Shown: piece by piece, positions 1 to 6,161 of the stretch | Layout: the number at the start of each line of letters is the position of its first letter | Position numbering within the stretch: position 1 is the first letter of the stretch | Assembly (NCBI GenBank): GCA_040507895.1 | Contig: JBEVNX010000156.1 | Coordinates: 1-13,786, forward strand | Length of the DNA stretch: 13,786 nt | Reading direction: 5' to 3' | Origin: JBEVNX01 sp040507895 | GTDB taxonomy: Bacteria > Desulfobacterota > Binatia > JACPRU01 | Notes under the pieces: model-generated | The model's input: only the letters and a program-made list of their open reading frames with translations | Databases searched by the model: none | Told to the model about the DNA's origin: nothing | Translations under genes and position numbers: made by a program

Positions 1-200
1 CCTTCACCGAGCAGCGTGTGGCAGTTCTCGCAATTGTACTTGCCCCAGGCTCGCCCTCCACGGCGCACGGCCTCGGTGAGGCCTTCCTCGTGCGTGCGCG
101 CCGCGATCGTGGTGTGGGTGTGGATGGTGAGCAGAACGAAGAGGATCACGAAGAAGACCGTTCCGGCGAAGAAGAAGCCCCGCGTGGTCGCCTTTGTCAT
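1..200 (-). CDS. norC: NorC-type membrane-anchored cytochrome c, 3' end beyond window
   Basis: Only the first 66 codons are in the window; the gene continues past the left edge. Residues 9-25 form a hydrophobic signal-anchor helix. A class I haem c motif CENCH follows at residues 57-61, in the context KYNCENCHTLLGEG, which is characteristic of the cytochrome c subunit of nitric oxide reductase (NorC). Family knowledge: NorC passes electrons from periplasmic donors to the catalytic subunit NorB, which reduces NO to N2O; norB would be expected just outside the window, but I cannot see it. The ATG overlaps the stop of the preceding small gene as ATGA, which fixes the start and implies translational coupling. 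It could instead be the cytochrome c subunit of another C-family or NOR-like haem-copper oxidase; the anchor and haem motif would look the same. Confidence 0.8.
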   Translation of the reverse strand, partial: MTKATTRGFFFAGTVFFVILFVLLTIHTHTTIAARTHEEGLTEAVRRGGRAWGKYNCENCHTLLGE

Positions 201-421
201 CGCTCTCCTCCGTTCTTCGCTCGCGCCTTGGCGCCCCGCGTCGCCCGCAGCGTCTCGCGCGCCGCGATCGCGAAGGCGGCGAAGCCGGCCGCCGCCGCCG
301 TGGCCATCGTCACGTCCGCCGCTCCTGCCGCGCCAGAGCGACCGAGCAGCGGCGCGACCAGCACCAGAGCCGCGGCCGAGAGAACGAGGCCGACGATCAG
401 CAGCTCGATGCGATCGGCCAC
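197..421 (-). CDS. Small two-helix membrane protein upstream of the NorC-type gene
   Basis: This 74-residue hypothetical protein starts at GTG. It has two hydrophobic segments, about residues 7-25 and 36-54, joined by a short Gly/Ala-rich loop, and a basic C-terminal tail (RGAKARAKNGGER). I do not recognise the family. It begins 4 nt after the stop of the 44-residue gene, and its own stop overlaps the NorC-type ATG by 4 nt, so the three genes form one operon. By position it is a candidate accessory or assembly subunit of the NO-reductase-like complex; that role is inference from context only. The ribosome-binding site before the GTG is weak, so coupling to the upstream gene is likely. Confidence 0.6.
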   Translation of the reverse strand: MADRIELLIVGLVLSAAALVLVAPLLGRSGAAGAADVTMATAAAAGFAAFAIAARETLRATRGAKARAKNGGER

Positions 422-425
422 TGCG

Positions 426-560
426 CTACACCCCGATGCGGGGCAGGTTCTCGAGGCCGATGGCTACCGCATAGACCATCGCGCCGAGCACGAGGGCGAC
501 GATCAGGCTGGAGAGCGACCAAATGAGCGTGCTGCCGTCGACCGAGCTCGAGTTTTTCAT
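426..560 (-). CDS. 44-residue single-helix membrane peptide, first gene of the NorC-type operon
   Basis: The peptide has a short polar N-terminus (MKNSSSVDGST), one transmembrane helix at about residues 12-34 and a short tail ending NLPRIGV. The chosen ATG is preceded by GAGG 8 nt upstream. An in-frame upstream extension to 662 exists, but it would run through the predicted promoter and adds only low-complexity sequence, so I rejected it. Single-helix mini-subunits are common in haem-copper oxidases, and a comparable 45-residue peptide starts the core genes of the ba3 operon at 10334-10471; I see no clear sequence similarity between the two. The predicted sigma-54 transcription start lies only 2 nt before this ATG, so the message may be leaderless. 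Function unknown. Confidence 0.55.
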   Translation of the reverse strand: MKNSSSVDGSTLIWSLSSLIVALVLGAMVYAVAIGLENLPRIGV

Positions 561-572
561 GCCGCAACCTCG

Positions 573-588
573 AGCAAGGGATGGACCA
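573..588 (-). promoter_or_regulatory. Predicted sigma-54 promoter of the NorC-type operon
   Basis: On the minus strand the sequence is TGGTCCATCCCTTGCT, with the diagnostic GG-N10-GC spacing. The TTGCT half matches the TGGCACG-N4-TTGCW consensus fully, while the -24 half keeps only TGG and the final A of CACG is displaced. The predicted start is near 562, two nucleotides before the ATG at 560. The paired dyads at 638-653 and 669-684 lie about 83 and 114 bp upstream of that start, the same geometry as at the oxidase operon. Confidence 0.65.
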
Positions 589-637
589 GCCACCGATCCG
601 CTATTGCGGTGAAGTTTCCGCTCATTGCGAGCGTAGC

Positions 638-684
638 TTCTCGATGCCGAGAATCCCCGCAACGGGCCTTCTCAAAATTGAGAG
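638..684. promoter_or_regulatory. Paired activator dyads (UAS) between the NorC-type operon and the CoA-transferase gene
   Basis: Two inverted repeats are present: TTCTCG-ATGC-CGAGAA at 638-653 (perfect arms) and TTCTCA-AAAT-TGAGAG at 669-684 (one arm mismatch). Their centres are 31 bp apart, about three helical turns, so they fall on the same DNA face. This matches how NtrC-family dimers bind tandem enhancer sites. The same motif pair recurs at six other places in the window. I infer that they bind the response regulator encoded at 11039-12469. Confidence 0.75.
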
Positions 685-695
685 GAGCGTATGCG

Positions 696-711
696 GCGCA
701 CGCGACTTGCA
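696..711 (+). promoter_or_regulatory. Weak sigma-54-like element upstream of the CoA-transferase gene
   Basis: The plus-strand sequence GCGCACGCGACTTGCA carries GCACG-N4-TTGCA, but the first two bases of the -24 TGG are changed (GCG). The predicted start is near 722, giving a 25-nt leader to the ATG at 747. The perfect dyad at 638-653 would be about 76 bp upstream, which fits, but the second dyad would be only about 45 bp away, which does not fit the pattern elsewhere. Loss of the first G of the -24 element is a serious defect, so this is a candidate only. Confidence 0.25.
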
Positions 712-746
712 GCAGCGCTCACATTGCGCTCAACCCTGGATGTGGA

Positions 747-2060
747 ATGACCACAAAGGGGGGCCGGCTCGACGCGGCGGAGGCTGCGGCGTTGATACGC
801 TCCCGCGACGTCTTGCTTTGCGGCTTCGTCTCGGGCCAGCCGATTGCCCTTCTCGAAGCGATCGGCGCCCGCGCCGACCTGGAAGACGTGGCCCTCTACT
901 GCGGGATCCTCGGGCGGCCCTACGAGCTGCTGCGCAATCCCGGGATGCGCGTAGTGAGCGGCTTCTTCGGCCCGGTGGAGCGCCTGGCCCGCTCCGCCGG
1001 CGCCCGGGTGAGCTTCCTGCCCGCGGACTTCCACGGCCTCGAGCGCATCTCGCTGCACATGAAGCCGCGAGTCGTTCTGGCCGTCACCACGCCGCCCGAT
1101 GCCGGCGGCTGGCTGTCTTTCGGCGCTCACGCGGGGGCGAGCTACCGCGCGTTCCTCGAAGCGGCGCGCGACCCCGAGCGATTGGCGATCGCGGAGCTGA
1201 ACTCGAAGATGCCGCGCGTCGAGGGCATCGCCGATCTCGGCGGCAATCGCGTGCACCTCTCGGAGGTCGACGCGTGGGTCGAGCACGACGCGGATCTCGT
1301 GGCATTGCCCGAGGAGGAGCCTTCCTCCGACGACCTCGCGATCGCGGCCGCGGTCTGCGAGCGCATCGAGCCGGGGGCGACGCTGCAATTCGGCATCGGC
1401 GCGGTGCCGGGCGAGATCGCCCGCCGGCTTGCGGAAGGCGCCGTCGGCGAGTTCGGCATCCACACGGAGATGATCGGCGACGGCGTCATGCGCCTGCACG
1501 AGGCCGGCAAGGTGGTCAACCGCAAGCCGATCTACGAGGGCTTCACCGTAGCGACCTTCGCGCTCGGCAGCGAGTCGGTTTATCGCTGGCTCGACGGCAA
1601 CCCGCTGGTCCGCATGCTGCCCGTGTCGGCGGTCAACGATCCCTCGATCCTACGGCGCCTCCCCGGTCTGGTGAGCATCAACGGCGCGCTGTCGATCGAC
1701 CTCGACGGACAGGTGGCTGCCGACTCGGTGGCCGGTAGGCAGTATTCGGGGGTCGGTGGGCACGAGGCCTTCGTCATCGGAGCCTCGGAAGCTCCCGACG
1801 GACGAAGCTTCCTGTGTCTCAAGTCCACGGCCCGAGTCGGCGGCCAGCGCGTCTCGACGATCGTTCCAGCATTCGCGCCGGGCACGCGTGTCACCACGGC
1901 GCGCCATCACGTGCAGCACGTGGTCACCGAGCAGGGCGTGGCCGATCTGTCGATGCTCGGCGACACCGAGCGCCCCGCCGCGCTGATCAGGCTCGCGCAT
2001 CCGGATTTTCGCGGCGATCTCGAGAAGGCTTGGCGCGAAGGGCAGCGCGGATCTCGCTGA
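747..2060 (+). CDS. Acetyl-CoA hydrolase / 4-hydroxybutyrate-type CoA-transferase
   Basis: This is a 437-residue cytoplasmic enzyme of the acetyl-CoA hydrolase/transferase family (Cat1, AbfT type), whose members move CoA between acyl-CoA and acetate or related acids. Family landmarks are in order: GIGAVPGEIARRL (mid-protein), GIHTEMIGDGV with the probable catalytic Glu at residue 241 (family knowledge: Glu238 in clostridial 4-hydroxybutyrate CoA-transferase, by memory), YSGVGGHEAF, VVTEQGVADL and AHPDFRGDL near the C-terminus. The length matches the family (about 430-440). The ATG at 747 is chosen because homology begins right there; the much longer open frame upstream has no recognisable protein. 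The expected GGQ-DF is GGHEAF here, a modest deviation. It ends 6 nt from the convergent cytochrome gene, with no visible terminator. The true substrate cannot be told from sequence. Confidence 0.9.
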   Translation: MTTKGGRLDAAEAAALIRSRDVLLCGFVSGQPIALLEAIGARADLEDVALYCGILGRPYELLRNPGMRVVSGFFGPVERLARSAGARVSFLPADFHGLERISLHMKPRVVLAVTTPPDAGGWLSFGAHAGASYRAFLEAARDPERLAIAELNSKMPRVEGIADLGGNRVHLSEVDAWVEHDADLVALPEEEPSSDDLAIAAAVCERIEPGATLQFGIGAVPGEIARRLAEGAVGEFGIHTEMIGDGVMRLHEAGKVVNRKPIYEGFTVATFALGSESVYRWLDGNPLVRMLPVSAVNDPSILRRLPGLVSINGALSIDLDGQVAADSVAGRQYSGVGGHEAFVIGASEAPDGRSFLCLKSTARVGGQRVSTIVPAFAPGTRVTTARHHVQHVVTEQGVADLSMLGDTERPAALIRLAHPDFRGDLEKAWREGQRGSR

Positions 2061-2066
2061 GCCGCG

Positions 2067-2984
2067 TCAGGGGACCGCTTCGCCGGTGGGATGCTCCCCC
2101 GAGGGCCCCGAAGGCAACCGCGGCAGAGAGCGAAGATAGCGGAGGATGGCCTTCACTTCAGCAGAGCTCAGCGTGTCGTCGAAGTGCGGCATGGTCGGAG
2201 TCTTGTCCTCGAGCATGTGCCAGATCGCCTGGCGCGTTTCGTCACTCGTGTGCGTGCGGAAATAGCTCGCGTCGAACGCGAAGTGCGGCGCGGGTCCGGT
2301 GAGCAACGCGCCGGTCGCGCCTTCTCCGTGCGGGCCGTGACACGTCGAGCAGAAGCGGTCGTAGATCTCGTACCCCGGGGAGAGAAGGCGCACGAAGCGG
2401 ACGAGGTCCGCTGACTCCGCCTCGGTCACGCGCGGCAGCACCGCGGGCATCCCGCGCCGGCCGTGGCGGACCAGCGAGCGGAGCTCCCGATCGGAGATGG
2501 CGGCTTGGAAGACGCCGTCGGAAAGATCTTGCGGCCGCCGCGTCACGCCGGGCGGCAGCGCCGGCTCGGGATGGCCGTAGCGGTCGTGGCAGGGAGTGCA
2601 GCGCACGTAGTAGATCTGCTCCCCCGCATCGATGGACTTCCAGGACCTCTCCGGAAGCTTACGCAGGAACTGATACAGCGCCTCGGTCTCGGCGGCCTGT
2701 CGGTTGATCGACTCGGGGCGGAACGCGAAGCGCATCACCTTGCCTTCGCGAATGCGCTCGGCGAGCTTGTCATCTGAGAAGGCGTCGAGCACTTCGCTGC
2801 GCCGCAGGTCGGCCGGTCGGTTGCGGAGCAGCGCCGCGTCGGGGCCGTCGCCGATGCCGCTCGCGCCGTGACACCGGGAGCAGTGGGCCATGTAGAGCGC
2901 GCGACCCTTGTCGACCGTTGCTACGCGCGGCAGCGGCGAGCCGAGGTCGGCGAGAAGCAGGAGCAGGAGCGGAAGCGTAGTCAC
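2067..2984 (-). CDS. Periplasmic triheme cytochrome c
   Basis: This 305-residue secreted protein starts at GTG, with a leucine-rich signal peptide at residues 2-12 and likely cleavage soon after. Three class I haem c motifs are present: CSRCH (35-39), CTPCH (129-133) and CSTCH (212-216), each heading a separate cytochrome c-like domain. Candidate distal Met ligands are M84 (KVMRF), M179 (RGMPA) and M265 (PTMPHF). This looks like a periplasmic electron carrier or the electron-entry subunit of an oxidase or reductase; its partner is not identifiable. The GTG overlaps the stop of the upstream BCAM0308-like gene as GTGA, so the two are co-translated. The open frame continues far upstream of the GTG without recognisable domains; the signal peptide and the overlap settle the start. 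Confidence 0.85.
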   Translation of the reverse strand: MTTLPLLLLLLADLGSPLPRVATVDKGRALYMAHCSRCHGASGIGDGPDAALLRNRPADLRRSEVLDAFSDDKLAERIREGKVMRFAFRPESINRQAAETEALYQFLRKLPERSWKSIDAGEQIYYVRCTPCHDRYGHPEPALPPGVTRRPQDLSDGVFQAAISDRELRSLVRHGRRGMPAVLPRVTEAESADLVRFVRLLSPGYEIYDRFCSTCHGPHGEGATGALLTGPAPHFAFDASYFRTHTSDETRQAIWHMLEDKTPTMPHFDDTLSSAEVKAILRYLRSLPRLPSGPSGEHPTGEAVP

Positions 2985-3520
2985 GCGCGGCGCATCTCGG
3001 GGTGCCAAACGGCCGTCAGGCTCCCGTCGTCGCTCGACCAACGAAAGGAATTGCGCCCGCCGAAGGCCTTGGCGAGCTCCAGAGCGACGCGATGCGCGAG
3101 CTTCTGCGACGTGGTGAGCAACTCCAAGCGGGGGCCGGTCCAGTCGATCGAAACGATGCGACGCTCCGGCTGGGTATGGCTCGCGCGACTCGCCACGTTG
3201 CGAATCCGACGATCGATCGCGTCGCGGTCCGGGATGTCGGCCACGGTTGCGATCACGCGGCCGTAGTACTCGCAGCGACCGATTTGCTCGCAAGCGGGGC
3301 ACGAGCCCCACGTCGCTTGGTCGAGAAGGGCAGTCGAGAGCGGTCGCTTCCGCCACGCGCGGCGCAGGAAGCTCGCTCCGCAACTCGTGCAGATCGTCGG
3401 TTCGTGCGGCGGCGCGGCTGCCTTGCGCGCCACCCGTGGCGCCTTGCTGCTCTCGGATCCGCGACGCACGAGCGCTCGCACGAGTTGCTTGGATTTTCGC
3501 TTCGCACCGGAGGTTCGCAT
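2981..3520 (-). CDS. BCAM0308-like zinc-ribbon protein
   Basis: This is a 179-residue cytoplasmic protein. After a basic, low-complexity N-terminus (1-40) come CTSC (44-47) and CPAC (74-77) plus C83, which probably bind zinc. Then follow a conserved region with RRIRNVASRASHTQPERRI and the segment TTSQKLAHRVALELAKAFGG, ending WHPE. This order matches my recollection of the uncharacterised BCAM0308 family, often found near universal stress proteins and respiratory genes. The biochemical role is unknown. It is the first gene of an operon with the triheme cytochrome. A sigma-54 promoter lies directly upstream, and the ATG at 3520 would be only 2 nt from the predicted start; no good Shine-Dalgarno precedes it, so the message may be leaderless or the true start may lie further in, before the conserved cysteines. 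Confidence 0.75.
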   Translation of the reverse strand: MRTSGAKRKSKQLVRALVRRGSESSKAPRVARKAAAPPHEPTICTSCGASFLRRAWRKRPLSTALLDQATWGSCPACEQIGRCEYYGRVIATVADIPDRDAIDRRIRNVASRASHTQPERRIVSIDWTGPRLELLTTSQKLAHRVALELAKAFGGRNSFRWSSDDGSLTAVWHPEMRRA

Positions 3521-3532
3521 GAACGAGTCGGC

Positions 3533-3548
3533 AGCAAAGAGCCTGCCA
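3533..3548 (-). promoter_or_regulatory. Predicted sigma-54 promoter of the BCAM0308-like/cytochrome operon
   Basis: The minus-strand sequence TGGCAGGCTCTTTGCT matches TGGCACG-N4-TTGCW at all positions but one, with GG-N10-GC spacing. The predicted start is near 3522. The dyads at 3590-3605 and 3621-3636 are centred about 75 and 106 bp upstream. Confidence 0.8.
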
Positions 3549-3589
3549 CGGTGACGAATCACACCGCTGGTGCGTCGCGCAACCAATCC

Positions 3590-3636
3590 TTGCCGCCCGC
3601 GGGAACGCCAGCGCCGCCGTTTCCCATTCCTGAGAT
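3590..3636. promoter_or_regulatory. Paired dyads shared by two divergent sigma-54 promoters
   Basis: The sites are TTGCCG-CCCG-CGGGAA (3590-3605) and TTCCCA-TTCC-TGAGAT (3621-3636), centres 31 bp apart. They are degenerate relative to TTCYCG-N4-YGAGAA. They lie at 75 and 106 bp from the leftward start (near 3522) and also 75 and 106 bp from the rightward start (near 3703). This symmetric placement means one enhancer could serve both operons. Confidence 0.7.
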
Positions 3637-3676
3637 CGAGGGGGTCGCCCGTCGCCGACAGCAGCTCGATCGCGAA

Positions 3677-3692
3677 TGGTACGGATACTGCT
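3677..3692 (+). promoter_or_regulatory. Predicted sigma-54 promoter of the acyl-CoA dehydrogenase gene
   Basis: The sequence TGGTACGGATACTGCT has GG-N10-GC spacing and two mismatches to TGGCACG-N4-TTGCW. The predicted start is near 3703, giving a 14-nt leader that contains GGAG ahead of the ATG at 3717. The shared dyads are 75 and 106 bp upstream. Confidence 0.7.
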
Positions 3693-3716
3693 GCCAGATT
3701 GGCGGAGAGCACGAGC

Positions 3717-4925
3717 ATGGATTTCGCGATACCCGAAGAGATTCGCTCGCTGTGCGGCAGCATCGAGCGCTTCATGGACGAATTCGTGTACCCGCTCGAG
3801 CAATCCTTGCGTTGGCGGATGGAGGCCGCGGGCCCCGCCTATCCCCCCCAGATCCGGGCCGTGCAGCAGCGCGCGAAGGCGCTCGGCTATTGGGCGTTTC
3901 ATCTCCCCGTGGAAGCGGGCGGTGCGGGAATCCCGTTCATGCACTACGCTCACGTCAACGAGATCCTCGGCCGGAGCCCGTTTGGGCCGGCGTGTGTCGG
4001 CTCGCAGGCACCGGACTCCGGCAACGCAGAGATCCTCTGGCGGTTTGGCGACGCCGAGCAGAAGAAGCGGTGGCTCGAGCCGCTGGTGGCCGGCGACATC
4101 CGCAGCTGTTTTTCCATGACGGAGCCGGAGGTCGCCGGCTCGGATCCCCGCTGGCTCCGCACCACGGCCGCTCGCGACGGCGATCACTACGTGGTCAACG
4201 GTCACAAGTGGTTCTCGAGCGGCGCGCACGGGGCAACCTTCGCGATCGTCATGGCGGCGACGACGCCCGATCACCCCGACGTGCACCGCCGCTTCAGCAT
4301 GATCGTCGTTCCCACCGATACGCCCGGCTTCCACATCGAGCGCGGCATCACCGTCATGGGCGAGGACGACAACCATCACGCCGAGATTCGCATCGAGGAT
4401 TGCCGAGTGCCGGTCGCCAATCGGCTGGGCGAGGAAGGATCAGGCTTCGCGATCGCGCAGGAGCGACTCGGGCCCGGTCGCATCCATCACTGCATGCGCT
4501 GGCTTGGCGTCGCCGAGCGCGCCTTCGAGCTCATGTGCCAGTGGGCGACCGAGCGCGAGGTGTTCGGCTCGACGCTGTCACGCAAGGCGAACATCCAGGA
4601 TTGGATCGCCGAGGCGCGCGCCGACATCCATGCCGCGCGGCTGATGACGCTGCACGCGGCGTGGAAGATCGACACCGAGGGGCAACAGGCGGCGCGCGAG
4701 GAGATCTCGCTGATCAAGTTCTTCGGCGCCAAGGTGCTGTCGAGCGTCGTCGACAAGGCTCTGCAGGTGCACGGTGCCGCGGGCGCGACGGACGATCTGC
4801 CGCTCTCGATGTTCTATCGTCAGGCTCGCCTGGCGCGCATCTACGACGGTGCCGACGAGGTCCACAAGATGGTGGTGGCGCGCCGCATCCTGGCGGGCTA
4901 CGAGTCGTCGCGGAGACCCGGGTAG
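3717..4925 (+). CDS. Acyl-CoA dehydrogenase, ACAD10/11-like
   Basis: This 402-residue FAD enzyme would oxidise an acyl-CoA to the 2-enoyl-CoA and pass electrons to ETF. The sequence shows the N-terminal helical domain, the FAD/substrate loop SMTEPEVAGSDP followed by NGHKWFSSGAH, the middle beta-domain, and the C-terminal helices with QVHGAAGATDDLPLS and IYDGADEVHK. In the last motif an Asp (residue 377) stands where medium-chain acyl-CoA dehydrogenases carry the catalytic Glu of YEGT; the DGxDEVH form is typical of ACAD10/11-type proteins. Length is normal. The ATG is preceded by GGAG in a 14-nt leader downstream of a sigma-54 promoter. It ends 9 nt from the convergent USP gene. The substrate is unknown; branched or hydroxylated acyl-CoAs are possible for this subfamily. 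Confidence 0.9.
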   Translation: MDFAIPEEIRSLCGSIERFMDEFVYPLEQSLRWRMEAAGPAYPPQIRAVQQRAKALGYWAFHLPVEAGGAGIPFMHYAHVNEILGRSPFGPACVGSQAPDSGNAEILWRFGDAEQKKRWLEPLVAGDIRSCFSMTEPEVAGSDPRWLRTTAARDGDHYVVNGHKWFSSGAHGATFAIVMAATTPDHPDVHRRFSMIVVPTDTPGFHIERGITVMGEDDNHHAEIRIEDCRVPVANRLGEEGSGFAIAQERLGPGRIHHCMRWLGVAERAFELMCQWATEREVFGSTLSRKANIQDWIAEARADIHAARLMTLHAAWKIDTEGQQAAREEISLIKFFGAKVLSSVVDKALQVHGAAGATDDLPLSMFYRQARLARIYDGADEVHKMVVARRILAGYESSRRPG

Positions 4926-4934
4926 AGGCCCCTG

Positions 4935-5387
4935 TCAGGCCGGGCGCGTCGTCAACACCGGGCAGATCGAGCTGCGCACGACCTTCTCGGCGACGCTGCC
5001 GAGCGCCACGCGCCAGACTCCCTTGCGCCCGTGGGTCGCCATCACCACCAGGTCGACGCCGAGCTCCTTCTCCGCGCGCAAAATCTCCGAGGTGGGGTCT
5101 CCGACCCGCGTGAGCATGCGGTAGGCGACCTCCCCATCCAATACATCGTGGGCTTCGGCGGCGAGCCGTTGCTTCGCTTCCCGCTCGACCCAGGCCTCGG
5201 CGCCCGCCGCTTGCTCGACCGCGCAGTAGTGCTGTTCGGAGAAGGCCGCCTCGCGTAGCGGAATCACGTGGAGGAGGATGAGCTCGGCGCGCTCGCGCGT
5301 CGCCACGTCCTTCGCGAGCTCGAGCGCTGCGCGCGAACCGTCGTCGAACTCGACGGGAACCAGGATCGAGCGGACCAATCGTGCCAT
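4935..5387 (-). CDS. Universal stress protein (UspA family), first copy
   Basis: This 150-residue single-domain USP has the N-terminal strand and loop SILVPVEFDDGS, the strand ELILLHVIP, and the nucleotide-binding loop VVMATHG (115-120) followed by nine residues and G130-S131, then a PVL strand. The first Gly of the G-x2-G-x9-G-S signature is Ala (A117), a common variant, so ATP binding is plausible. USPs are small cytoplasmic proteins, often induced by starvation or low oxygen. A purine-rich Shine-Dalgarno (GGGAAGAGAG) precedes the ATG. It lies 24 nt downstream of the CBS-ACT gene in the same orientation and is probably co-transcribed from the sigma-54 promoter at 6105-6120. Confidence 0.9.
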   Translation of the reverse strand: MARLVRSILVPVEFDDGSRAALELAKDVATRERAELILLHVIPLREAAFSEQHYCAVEQAAGAEAWVEREAKQRLAAEAHDVLDGEVAYRMLTRVGDPTSEILRAEKELGVDLVVMATHGRKGVWRVALGSVAEKVVRSSICPVLTTRPA

Positions 5388-5411
5388 GTCGTGATCTCTC
5401 TTCCCTTCAGA

Positions 5412-6083
5412 TCAGCAGCAGCGCATGGCGCCGCTCGACCGGGCAGCGCCGCCCTCGCGCTTCGTCGTCGAGATCACCACGCGGTGTCCCCTGGCTTCGA
5501 GCAGCGCGACGAGGGCGTCGGGATCCGGAGTGCTGACGCGCAGGCGGTAGGCTGGGGCCGGACCCGCGATGGACTCGACTCCCTGATGGTGGTGAGAAGG
5601 TCGCCGCCCTGGGCGCGGATGAGGCTCGAGATCTCGGCAAGAGCCAATCCGCCTCCCTGCGGTACCGTGAGCAGCGTGGTCACCGGCGGACAGACCGCGT
5701 CGAGCACTTCGATGCTCGCGCGCAACAGATCGCGTGGCGTCAGCAAGCCGACGAGGCGACCTCGATCGACGACGAGCAGCCCGGGTCGCTCTTGAGACAG
5801 GAGCCATGAACGCGGCTTCTCGGAGATTCGAGTCCGGGCGAACGTACGCCGGGTGGGAATCCATCTCGGCGCCGATCTCACGGTACTCGAGGTCCGAGAG
5901 ATCCCAGCAGGTGTCGCGGGCGGTCAGTAACCCGACGAGCTTGTCGCCTTCGACTACGGGCAGCACGCTCACGCGCCTGGCTCGTATCGTCTGCAGAGCC
6001 GAGGCCAGCGAGTGTCGAACGGAGATCGTGACGGGATTCCGCGTCATCACATCCGCGACGGTCATCTCGATTCCGGCGTGCAC
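5412..6083 (-). CDS. CBS-CBS-ACT (AcuB-like) protein with two compensating frameshifts
   Basis: The frame starts at GTG, with GGAG 6 nt upstream, and encodes a normal first CBS domain (VADVMTRNPVTISV ... LPVVEGDKLVGLLTARD). After about residue 93 (REAAFM, near 5804) it becomes arginine-rich nonsense. The second CBS domain continues in the next frame (LLVVDRGRLVGLLTPRDLL), followed by GGLALAEISSLIRAQGGDLLTTI. Near 5581-5583 the first frame resumes as VESIAGPAPAYRLRV and DPDALVALLEARGHRVV, an ACT-like end. Removing one G near 5804 and adding one G at 5581-5583 restores a continuous domain architecture of normal length (about 223 residues). Either two indel errors in the assembly or a genuinely decaying gene. 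CBS domains bind adenosyl nucleotides and ACT domains bind small ligands; the target is unknown. It heads an operon with the USP at 4935-5387. An internal ATG at 6065 is an alternative start. Confidence 0.75.
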   Translation of the reverse strand: MHAGIEMTVADVMTRNPVTISVRHSLASALQTIRARRVSVLPVVEGDKLVGLLTARDTCWDLSDLEYREIGAEMDSHPAYVRPDSNLREAAFMAPVSRATRAARRRSRSPRRLADATRSVAREHRSARRGLSAGDHAAHGTAGRRIGSCRDLEPHPRPGRRPSHHHQGVESIAGPAPAYRLRVSTPDPDALVALLEARGHRVVISTTKREGGAARSSGAMRCC

Positions 6084-6104
6084 GGTCGCTCCATGAAGGA
6101 TTGA

Positions 6105-6120
6105 AGCGAACGCCGTGCCA
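6105..6120 (-). promoter_or_regulatory. Predicted sigma-54 promoter of the CBS-ACT/USP operon
   Basis: The minus-strand sequence TGGCACGGCGTTCGCT has a perfect TGGCACG -24 element and TCGCT for TTGCT at -12, with GG-N10-GC spacing. The predicted start is near 6094, giving an 11-nt leader containing GGAG before the GTG at 6083. Confidence 0.8.
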
Positions 6121-6161
6121 TCGCCTAAGACGACGAAGCCGCCCGGGTTGTCGGGGCGATC

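Noticed and set aside
18..746. Long in-frame extension upstream of the CoA-transferase
   Set aside because: It shows no family sequence, overlaps the minus-strand NorC-type operon and crosses the promoter region; homology begins at 747.
2985..4379. Open frame extending the triheme cytochrome upstream to 4379
   Set aside because: It runs antisense through the acyl-CoA dehydrogenase and the BCAM0308-like gene, with arginine/alanine-rich sequence; the signal peptide and GTGA overlap fix the start at 2984.
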